64,000 nucleotides of DNA from Sesamum alatum. Its lineage: Eukaryota; Streptophyta; Magnoliopsida; Lamiales; Pedaliaceae. Both the position numbers and the translations under genes were made by a program. The DNA is taken from the NCBI GenBank assembly GCA_034509735.1, contig JACGWO010000006.1:35519141-35583140 (forward strand). Reading direction: 5' to 3'. Position 1 is the first letter of the stretch; every line of letters begins with the position of its first letter. The notes under the pieces are model-generated. The model was not told the DNA's origin. It saw only the letters and a list, made by a program, of their open reading frames with translations, and did no database searches. This document shows positions 32,893 to 41,330 of the stretch, in pieces.

Positions 32893-33448
32893 CTTGAATA
32901 CTACATTAATAATTTATTCTATATTTATTATCAACCAACTAAAAAACAAAATCGACTATATCAATACGGAGGTAAACCTATTAATCATAACTTATGTCAA
33001 TAAATATTTAAATTCTTTGAGAAAGTGTTATGAAAAAAAAAAAAAAAATTTGAAGTTGAACACTTCTCATGGACCGATACTTCATATATGCAAGCATTAA
33101 ATAAATCAAACTTGAAATTTTCCTTAATTACGTATACTCGTTGTTATTATAATGTAAATCAAGAAAAAACAATTGTAGTAGATCAGGATGAACATTTACT
33201 ATATGTGTTATGTTATGTTATTTATTATTTGTTAATGAGAATATTTAAATATCAGCTTAATTTTCTAACTAGCTGTTCCGCAACAGCTAAATACTCATTC
33301 CTACTGGTGATGCATGAAAATTGAGATGTTTATATGAGTTCGTCTGCTGAATTTGGTAGTTGACTTTTGTTTATGCTTGTCTAGAAAATTCAGAGGATAT
33401 GTTAGTTGTCTAGAACCGATTTTGTACTTGTTTGATGTAATTCTTTTT
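32893..33448. other. Gene-free stretch
   Basis: AT-rich unique-looking sequence with short open frames that lack homology. Nothing supported. Confidence 0.4.
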
Positions 33449-33985
33449 AAGAAAAATTCATATTGAAGTCAGATTTGATCGAATTAAATCAATCATATAG
33501 CATGTGTGAAACACTTGTTGTATGATTAGTTAATCTTTTTAAAATTTTATACGAATCACACCGCAAATGTATTACACTTATGGGAAAATCATTTTTTTGT
33601 CCCATATCTTAGAGTCTTTTTTGATTTGGTTCTATTTATTATAGTGTCCCACATTTAGTCTCAATTTATTCAAATTTTTTTCCTCAAATTTAGTCCCAAA
33701 TAGCATTTTCCGTCAAATTGTTAACGGAGCCGTCAAGTCTGTTATTGGGGCAAAACTCTGCCACTGTTGATGGCTCCGTTAACAATTTGACGGCAAATGC
33801 TGTCTGTGGCCAAATTTGAGAAAAAATTGAACAAATGGGACTAAATATAGATAAATGCAGCAAATGGGACCAAATTAAAAAAAAAATCCTAAGATATGAG
33901 ACCAAATTTGAAACTTTCCCTACACTTACTATATAATTGATTCAGGTCTGACCAAACCCGGTCTTAGTTAGATATTCCCTTTTTT
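33449..33985. repeat. 180-bp MITE family 2, copy 4, split by another MITE
   Basis: The left half is AAGAAAAATTCATATTGAAG followed by GAATTAAATCAATCATATAG. The right half is ACTATATAATTGATTCAGG, CCAAACCCGG and TTAGATATTCCC. The 340-bp foldback MITE at 33581-33920 sits between them. Confidence 0.7.
33581..33920. repeat. Foldback MITE, family 5, nested, with 8-bp target duplication
   Basis: The ends are TGGGAAAATCATTTTTTTGT and the inverse of AAATTTGAAACTTTCCC. Long inverted arms include GTCAAATTGTTAACGGAGCC against GGCTCCGTTAACAATTTGAC, a perfect 20-bp match. TACACTTA flanks both sides (33573-33580 and 33921-33928), a clean 8-bp duplication. Related decayed copies are near 37189-37509 and, in part, 57240-57445. 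Confidence 0.8.
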
Positions 33986-34611
33986 TTCAACATAATCGTA
34001 TTGAATTATCTAAAAGTACGCAAATTTTATTTCAAAATTATGATATGGCTAGGCAATGTAATTACATAAAATCAATTATTTTTATACTAATCATGTGAGA
34101 CAAATTATTTGGCTGCGCGTGATTAAATTTGGGATAAATTTACTTTTCAATAATGTATTTTTTCTATTTTCTTTTTTTATATGTATTGTATTTAGTTCCG
34201 GTCTCTTATATATATTGCCTTCATATCTTTTCATATCTGATAAATTCCAACCTAACTTATGAAGTCTGACTTTCACAAAGTTTCCACATGCAAGTGGAAT
34301 TAAATTAAACAAAATTTAATCACAAGATTCAAGTTAATAATTAACAAATATATATATATATATATACTTTTTTTTATATATATATTGAGGATGGTAAATG
34401 ACTCTTTCCAGCTAGCTATTATATAAGTTCACCTGCCACCTTATGTGACTTTACCTTATATACACATTGATAAAGTTCAAAGACCATTTCTCCAATCAAA
34501 TCAACTGACAAACATTCATAATTTCACATCCAACAACTTTCAGAAAATAAAATAGATTAAATAAAACTTTGTGTAGAACAATTCATAAATATATATATAT
34601 ATGCGGATAAT
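33986..34611. other. Gene-free stretch
   Basis: AT-rich, with a TA microsatellite around 34348-34370 and another near 34588. No gene seen. Confidence 0.4.
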
Positions 34612-35815
34612 TAAAGTATAGTTAGTTCCTTAATTTTACATTTAGAATTATTTTAGTTCATTAAGTTTATTTTTTGATTTTAGCGTTCCTAAACATTAGT
34701 TTCTATCTCAATTTGGTCCCCTGATAAATTTTCAATGAAAATGTGGTCGGATTTTAACTTTCTTGAGTAAAATAGTCAATTAAGTTTATTTTATTACTTT
34801 AGTCCCTTAAGTTTGTAACGTTATCAAATTAGTCAAAAGTACTTTTTGCTTTTACATGTTGAATATGATATAATTATTATGTGTGAATAACAAAAATATT
34901 GAATTCTTATAAACATAATAATAACATATTGCTAAACATAGTAACTTTTTTTTATTTTCAGAAGTTAAAAAAAAAAGAACAAGAATGGTGATTAAAAATA
35001 GTTACCCTTTTTCTTTTTCATTGCGAATATAGCAAATCTACAGACAGGTCGACAAATGAAAGTAGTAGAAAAAAAAATTGTTTATTTTTAGATGTAGGCT
35101 AACAAGAATAATGATTAGTTTTGTTTGAAATTACAAAAAGAAATAACACGTGGATATGGAAGTTATAATTTGCACAATATAATTAAAATATCTCTTTTTC
35201 TGGCATCAAATTTTAGGATTCTCTTAAAGAATGAATTATATAAATATATATGAAATCCACCAAAAAAATATATTCAGAAAGTATATTCCATCAATTTTTC
35301 GTTCGGAACTCCAATTAACAGTTGACATTTAATAAAAATTGTTAATATTTGAAATTTTTAGACTAATTATTTTTAGATTAAAAAGTTACCGACTTAGAGT
35401 TTTTTAAATTATATTTACATATTTAGATATGTTTCACTAAATATAGTCATACTTTTGGGAAAAAAATTGTAATTTCTGAAAATTAATAATAAAAAAATTA
35501 CTACTTTAAGTTAAGTAATATGTTATTATTATGCTCATCAGAAGTTCAAAATTTTCACTATTCACATAAACTATTATATCATATTGAACATAAAATAAAA
35601 ATAAAAATTATATTTTTTTTGCCTAAAAAAGGAAAAATTTGACAAATTTACAAACCTGAGGTACTAAAGTGAGAAAAACAAACTCAAAAATGACCAAGTT
35701 ACCATCCGAAGTCAAAATCCGGCCATACTTTTGCCAAAAATAATAAGAGGAACCAAATTGAAACAAAAATTAAAGAGAACCATGACTTTTTATTACAAAA
35801 TTGTGTATTCAATTC
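34612..35815. repeat. Degenerate TIR element of about 1.2 kb
   Basis: The left region (AGTTCCTTAATTTTACATTT, TCTCAATTTGGTCCCCTG, GTGGTCGGATTTTAAC, TTAGTCCCTTAAGTTTGTAA) is mirrored on the right (TTTACAAACCTGAGGTACTAA, GTCAAAATCCGGCCATAC, GAACCAAATTGAAACA). The arms are about 200 bp and well diverged; the interior is AT-rich without coding potential. Edges are approximate. Confidence 0.5.
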
Positions 35816-36156
35816 TCTTTGCCGATTTGAACGTTATGTTGGTAAGTAAATTTATAAGTACCTCGACAAGTTCTCGAGTTATGATTTGTGTTTGATTCCA
35901 TTTGCAAGGAGTTTTTGTTGGTGATGAGTAAATTTTTAACTCTTTTTCTTATCGAATTTTGGTGTCAATCTTGATTTTTAGTGATGATCAGAGTTGAAAT
36001 CATCGAAATTGTTCTAGAGAAAGAACAATAGTTAAGGTCTTGATCATTTGGATTAATAATTCTTGACTGGAAAATTACACATAGTTGGTGAAAATCAAAT
36101 TTGATATTATATTTTAAGTTATGTTGCATCTTTTATGTTATGTCCCATATATATAT

Positions 36157-36437
36157 CATTATAAGAAAATGACTCGATAGCAACGATAAAAAAATTAGCC
36201 TCGAGTTATTTAGCAAGTAAAATTTTCATTACTAATTTACATCATTTAATACAGAATTTACTTGCTAATATATTTAGCAACAAAAATTTAACTTATTAAC
36301 GAATTTAGCAACAAATTATTTAATATATATATATTAAATAGTGTAGATTAACAATAAAAAATTTACTTACTAATTAGCTCGACCACGATTTTAACATCAA
36401 TTTTTTTTCGTAGTTGTTGAATCATTTTCTTGTACTG
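36157..36437. mobile_element. CACTA-type MITE with TAT target duplication, long copy
   Basis: Begins CATTATAAGAAAATGACTCG and ends TGAATCATTTTCTTGTACTG, inverted versions of each other and close to CACTACAAGAAAA ends. TAT flanks both sides (36154-36156 and 36438-36440), the 3-bp duplication expected of CACTA elements. The interior has repeated TTTAGCAACAAA motifs. A shorter relative lies at 62972-63111. Confidence 0.75.
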
Positions 36438-36924
36438 TATACCACGTGTACAAAAATTAGACCATTTATTTTATTTAATGTAAAGTTTTATACACGTGGT
36501 GCGCATATTAAATGGAACAAAAGTATAACATAATTTGGAATTGAAAATCCAATCCGATAAAAACTGATTTACTCATGCGGAAATAAAATTAAGTGCCTTG
36601 CAAGCCAATAGAATGCTCTATTATTCTTAATTATTATTTTTCCATAAAGTGAAAAAACGAATGAGCATGATTATTAAGATTTCACATCATTTCCTTTGTC
36701 AATGCACGCAAGACATGCAATAAAATACAAGTAGTACAATCATACGAAAACCCAATTTGCTTGATTTTGGCAATTCCAAATTCCCAACCAACATTTTTTC
36801 TTAAGTGTAAGAAGGAGCCCTGTACTTATCTCTCCTCAATCTCCTTGCAATTAAAAATTCTAACAACATCCCTTATCATAAAATAAACAACTTCAATGAG
36901 CCCATCTCCCAGTAACAGACCAGA
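36438..36924. other. Gene-free stretch
   Basis: Holds a segment at about 36480-36560 (CACGTGGTGCGCATATTAAA, then GTATAACATAATTTGGAATT) that is similar to 39440-39520 downstream of the LRX gene, pointing to another small dispersed repeat. No gene. Confidence 0.45.
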
Positions 36925-37112
36925 CGAGAAATTCTAGTTCCAATCTGACTCGGTCAAATTGGAATCAATTATACGATAAGTGCAATATATTTTTATTGTG
37001 TGATTGGTATACAGTTCAAAAAAGGTGATCAATTACATAGCAAGTGTATTACACTTGCTCTATGATCGGTTTGGTTCGATCAAACCTGATCAAGACAAGA
37101 ATTTTTTCAAAC
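36925..37112. repeat. 180-bp MITE family 2, copy 5 (best preserved)
   Basis: Reads GAGAAATTCTAGTTCCAATC at the left and CCTGATCAAGACAAGAATTT at the right. The centre includes CAATTATACGATAAGTGCAA and TAGCAAGTGTATTACACTTG. This copy shows the palindromic plan of the family most clearly. Confidence 0.7.
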
Positions 37113-37188
37113 CATAAATATGTCAGAGTGCACACATAAGTACATTACTTATATAACTATAAAAAGAGCTATTAATTTTAGAAAAAGA

Positions 37189-37509
37189 GGGAAATAATAT
37201 TTTTGATCTCGTAATTTAGGATCGTTATGCTTTTGATTTCATTAGTTACGGGATTTTTATTTATGATTCTATGACAACTTTCTGCTATATATTTAACAAA
37301 AAAGGTTTGGGTGTTAAGTTTTTCGAACATAACACTTAACAGCAACGTGCTAAGTATGTGGCATCGATCTTCTGTTAACTATCTAACGAAAAAGTATCAT
37401 GTGACCAAAATTGTTATTTTCTGAAATTTATGATCTCAAAAGTGAGAATCCAACAATTGGACCAACAATGTGAAGACTCTAATTTACGGGACAAAAAATT
37501 ATATTTCCC
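37189..37509. repeat. Foldback MITE, family 5-like, copy near the LRX promoter
   Basis: Ends GGGAAATAATATTTTTGATC and ACAAAAAATTATATTTCCC are inverted repeats. Internal blocks such as TTAACAGCAACGTGCTAAGT recall the decayed copy near 61930. The LRX start codon is about 425 bp downstream. Confidence 0.6.
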
Positions 37510-37773
37510 CTTTTAAAATTTTACAATAAAATTAAAGAAGTCGCATTTCTACAAGAAGTGTGAAAAAGACTAATCCAATATTTTAAGTTATCAGCCACCA
37601 AAACTTAAAACCGTGTTTCTGGTGAAATCAGAAGCTAATCTTCACCCGCCCAACCTTTCGAAAAAACAAACATCTGTTCCTGTTGAAGAAGCAAGAAAGT
37701 GTCATTAAAATAAAGGTAAAAGCGTAAAACATATGGACAAGAGGAACTTTCAAAGCCACCTTCCTTTTGATCC

Positions 37774-37783
37774 TTATATATAT
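37774..37783 (+). promoter_or_regulatory. Probable TATA box of the LRR-extensin-like gene
   Basis: TTATATATAT lies 151 bp upstream of the ATG, giving a leader of about 120 bp. Inferred from position and composition. Confidence 0.5.
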
Positions 37784-37933
37784 GCACTAACAGCTGTGTA
37801 TAAACTGAGGTTAATTTACTCCATTCTTAAGCTAATCCAATCACCCAATCTTCAATATCACACTCCACCTCCAACATTAAACACTTTGATGAAACTCTCA
37901 TCAAATTCAAACCTCTAAACCAAGAAAACAAAA

Positions 37934-39112
37934 ATGAAAAACACGCTTTTAGCATTAGCTCTATCACTTCTCTTCATCTTGATGATCTTCACAAAACCAT
38001 CTCTCCAAGAATCAAACTCTCCACTCCCAAACCCTAGACTTCTCAATGCATTCATAGCCCTCCAGGCCTGGAAACACTTGATCACTGATGATCCCAAAGG
38101 CTTCACCTCAAACTGGTATGGCTATGATGTCTGCAACTACACCGGAGTCTACTGTGCGCCGGCTCCCGATGACCCTCATATCACCACGGTTGCTGGGATT
38201 GATCTAAATCATGCAAGAATCTCAGGATTATTGCCGGAGGAGCTCGGCCTGTTAACTGATCTAGCTTTGCTCCACCTGAACTCCAACAGGTTTAAAGGCT
38301 CTGTCCCTGACGGGTTCCGTCATCTCCGCCTCCTTTACGAGCTTGACATCAGCAACAATCTCTTCTCCGGCGTATTCCCGCCGCCTCTCCTCTGCCTCCC
38401 GTCGCTGAAATTTCTCGATATTCGCTACAACAAGTTCAAGGGGAAGGTCCCTTCTGATCTTTTCAATCTGAAGCTCGACGCCCTTTTCATAAACAACAAT
38501 GATTTCGACTTCACCCTGCCTAAGAACATCGGAAACTCCACGGTTTCTGTGTTAGTCCTGGCTAACAACAATCTCCGGGGGTGTTTGCCGACAGGCATAG
38601 GCAAAATGGCTAAAACCCTGAACGAGATTATCCTCTCGAACGCCGGCCTGAGTGGCTGTCTACCTGAAGAAATCGGGTTGCTTAGGAAATTGACAGTGTT
38701 TGATGTGAGTTTCAACAGTCTTGTCGGAAGTCTGCCGAAGTCGATGGGGAATATGAAGAGTCTTGAGCAACTTAACGTCGCGCATAATAAGCTGTCGGGT
38801 GCTATTCCTGAGAGCATTTGCTCATTGCCTAGGCTGGAGAACTTCACTTATTCCGACAATTACTTCTGCGTGGAGCCGAGTTCGTGTCTGAAGCTGGAAG
38901 ATAAGGATGACGCCAAGAATTGTATACCTTACAGACCCAAACAGCGGTCTCCACAGCAATGCCGCGACTTTTATTCACATCCCGTGGATTGTAGTGCTTT
39001 TGGCTGTTTGCCGCCACCGCCTCCTTCTCCACCTCCGCCGCCGCCACCTTGTTCTCCACCTCCGCCCTCACCGTCACCGCCGCCGCCGCCACATCACTAT
39101 TACTATCCATGA
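37934..39112 (+). CDS. LRR-extensin-like (LRX-type) cell-wall protein with short proline tail, 392 aa
   Basis: A single exon with ATG after AACAAAA. Residues 1-25 are a signal peptide (hydrophobic LLALALSLLFILMIF). The N-terminal cap has RLLNAFIALQAWKHLITDDP and VCNYTGVYCAP. About ten leucine-rich repeats follow (for example LTDLALLHLNSNRFKGSVP and LKFLDIRYNKFKGKVP), then a Cys-rich hinge (CLKLEDKDDAKNC, QCRDFYSHPVDC). The protein ends in a tail of about 33 residues made of Pro/Ser (PPPPPPPCSPPPPSP) and HHYYYP. LRX proteins sit in the wall, bind RALF peptides and tether wall to membrane. Full LRX proteins carry long SPPPP/Y repeats; here the tail is very short, like the At4g06744/At4g29240 group as I remember it. 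Hydroxyproline glycosylation is expected. A copy of its 3' end lies 0.8 kb downstream. Confidence 0.9.
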   Translation: MKNTLLALALSLLFILMIFTKPSLQESNSPLPNPRLLNAFIALQAWKHLITDDPKGFTSNWYGYDVCNYTGVYCAPAPDDPHITTVAGIDLNHARISGLLPEELGLLTDLALLHLNSNRFKGSVPDGFRHLRLLYELDISNNLFSGVFPPPLLCLPSLKFLDIRYNKFKGKVPSDLFNLKLDALFINNNDFDFTLPKNIGNSTVSVLVLANNNLRGCLPTGIGKMAKTLNEIILSNAGLSGCLPEEIGLLRKLTVFDVSFNSLVGSLPKSMGNMKSLEQLNVAHNKLSGAIPESICSLPRLENFTYSDNYFCVEPSSCLKLEDKDDAKNCIPYRPKQRSPQQCRDFYSHPVDCSAFGCLPPPPPSPPPPPPPCSPPPPSPSPPPPPHHYYYP

Positions 39113-39315
39113 TCATAAAGTCCATGTTGACTTTAATTAGAAAAAATAAAAAACATTTGCTTTTAGAAAAAATAAAAAACAAGAAATGATAATAAGGTGC
39201 AATATTGATGTTATTTTTTCCTCTCACTTTAATCATTTGTGACGTGTATATGCTGAAATGAGTTTGTGTATTTTCCATGATGTTTTTGTTTAATACTAGA
39301 GTAAGATTTCTGTAC

Positions 39316-39524
39316 ATTCAGCTGTTCTAATGTCAAATTGGCTTTCTTTTTTATTTATTTATTGTAAACTCTAATTTATTTTTATATTATTTAATATATA
39401 TACATTACATGTATAAAATCTTTTTATACATAAAGTACATGACATTATTTTTGTACACATAATGTGCATATATTGAATGGAATAGAAAATGTAACATAAT
39501 TTGAAATAAAAAATCCTATTCGCT
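39316..39524. repeat. Sequence present only in the first copy; possible MITE insertion
   Basis: This 0.2-kb segment interrupts the alignment between the LRX 3' region and its downstream duplicate. It contains paired TACATAAAGTACATGACATT / TGTACACATAATGTGCATAT-type inverted motifs and resembles 36480-36560. Either it inserted after the duplication or it was lost from the second copy. Confidence 0.5.
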
Positions 39525-39834
39525 TTAATGTTGGCTGTTCATGCTGATTTTTTATTCCTTAATTAGAACTAATGGTAAGGAATTATTCATGAATCGGGGA
39601 TTGTTCCCATCAAAGGTTGTCATTTACCAGCAGCCAATTATGAAACTCTACATGATTTGTGGATGAAATAATCAAAAGTCATATATATATGCTTCCCTCA
39701 AATAATTTAAATAAAATTTTTGAGACAAAATATTTTAATTCACCTAGAGAAAAATACTGAAAAACCATCTAATTAAAAACAATCTAAAGTTTTTAAGCGA
39801 GCTAAAAAATCCTATAATTTAGTTCTTCCGATGT

Positions 39835-40335
39835 CGGCATGTTCAAAACTGCCTTCACCACCCCCCTCATTCTCCACCTTCGCCCTCACCGTCGTCGCCA
39901 CCGCCACATCATTCTTTCTATCCATTATCAAGTCCAAGGCGACTTTAAAAGAAACAAAATATTTGCTTTGAGTTCTTGTGTTGTTACGAGAAATGATAGT
40001 AAGGTGCAATGTTGTATTTTTTCCTCTCACCTAATCATTTGACCAGAAATGAGTTTGTGTATTTCCCATGATGTTTTTGTTTACTACTAGATTTTTGTAC
40101 ATTAATGTTGAAGGTTCATGCTGATTTTTATTCCTTTAGAATTAATGGTAAGGAATTGTTCATGAATCTCCAAGGTTGTCATTGACCAGCAGCCAATTAT
40201 GAATCTCTACATAATTGTGGATGGAATGGAATAATCCAAAGTTATATGCTTCCCTCAACAATTTAATCAAAATTTAAGAGACAAAATATAATTAACTCAC
40301 CTAGAAAAAATTACTAAAAAAGCATATAATTTTCA
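39835..40335 (+). pseudogene. Tandem copy of the LRX 3' end and downstream sequence
   Basis: 39845-39960 repeats the proline-tail coding region (CTCCACCTTCGCCCTCACCG, then CCACCGCCACATCATT). The region after it repeats the 3' UTR: GAAATGATAGTAAGGTGCAA, then GAAATGAGTTTGTGTATTTC and CCATGATGTTTTTGTTTA. 40110-40335 matches 39525-39775 (CAGCAGCCAATTATGAA, TATGCTTCCCTCAA). No LRR part is present, so it cannot encode the protein. The TGA of the parent is TTA here, and the frame runs about eight codons further. Confidence 0.85.
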
Positions 40336-40588
40336 GTATTTTTCTTACAGGTATACGGTCAAATTACATTATGCATTAATACATCCAAATATCAAAAGCT
40401 TAATGCTGATAGTTGGTTATATCAATGACTAAATTTAAAAGTAAATCAAAGAGTACGCCTAGAGGATAAACATAAATAAAATAGAAACTATTATTAAAAT
40501 AGACAATACCTATATTCATATGAATCGATTATATAAGTTTTTTGTTATGAAATTTCAATTGTACCACGTAAGTAAGATCTCACCAGTA

Positions 40589-40791
40589 CTTTTTTTTTTT
40601 AAAGATTTGATTACAATTATATATATTATGAATTTCAATCATCAATGATTAATATACGTCAATTACCAATATTAACTATGTATAACTAATTAATAATTAC
40701 TATTATAGCAGATCAATATCCATAAATTGGTGCGATTCAAACCCATGATTAGGGACTTCAATCTTGTCAACTACATGAGGCCTCATTGAAA
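40589..40791 (-). mobile_element. SINE on the minus strand, copy 2, with 9-bp target duplication
   Basis: On the minus strand it begins with a tRNA-like head containing ATGGGTTTGAATCGCACC, a box B-like site, and ends in an A-rich tail (the T-run at 40590-40600). TCACCAGTA flanks both sides (40580-40588 and 40792-40800), a perfect target-site duplication. The body is AT-rich and about 200 bp long. Confidence 0.75.
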
Positions 40792-40801
40792 TCACCAGTA
40801 T

Positions 40802-41090
40802 GTTTAATCAGGATTTCAAATCCTTTGAATTTGTCTGGTAATTCTAAATTTAAAAAATTTTAAATTCTTCAATTCTAATTTTGGATGATATTTGTTGAAT
40901 ATAAATGAAGTTCAAATTTTTTTCAAATGACCGAATTTGAAATTCTATCTCCAAATACTTCTCTCAAATTCAAGTCTATCAAGCTAAATGCACTCTGGGC
41001 ACACTTGTAAATGCTATGAATTACAAGGACAAAGATGACTTTCAAGTTATTTCTTTATGGGCTAGGCTGGGTTTGTCAAGAAATTGGGCC
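40802..41090. other. Gene-free stretch upstream of the ribosomal protein gene
   Basis: Contains AAATTTGAATTC-type imperfect inverted repeats between 40815 and 40975 (TCAAATCCTTTGAATTTG against CAAATTCAAGTC), probably a decayed MITE. No gene. Confidence 0.4.
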
Positions 41091-41094
41091 TAAT

Positions 41095-41235
41095 GTCAGG
41101 CCTTATGAAAATTAAATGGGCCACTCTCTACCAAAATAGTATAATATTGGGCCTGAGAAGAAAGGGCATCAGACCCAATCATGTGAAACGGGCGTCGAGC
41201 AAGTGAATATAAAACGCAGAGAATAGCTAGGGTTT
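41095..41235 (+). promoter_or_regulatory. Ribosomal-protein promoter: three site II motifs, TATA box, telo-box
   Basis: TGGGCC occurs at 41095-41100, 41117-41122 and 41148-41153 (site II, bound by TCP factors in other plants). TATAAAA is at 41208-41214, and the telo-box TAGGGTTT is at 41228-41235, just before a pyrimidine-rich leader. This combination is characteristic of plant ribosomal protein genes and fits the gene that follows. Confidence 0.8.
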
Positions 41236-41330
41236 TGGCTGAGCGCCTTTCTTAGAACAACAGAAGAAAAGAGAGTTTCTCTCACTGAGAGCCGTCGCTC
41301 TATCCTCCAAAGCTCAGCTGCTCCGCCACC

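Noticed and set aside
38425..39317. Minus-strand ORFs of 140 and 157 codons across the LRX gene.
   Set aside because: Antisense shadows of the GC-rich LRR and proline codons; the plus strand carries a complete, recognisable protein.
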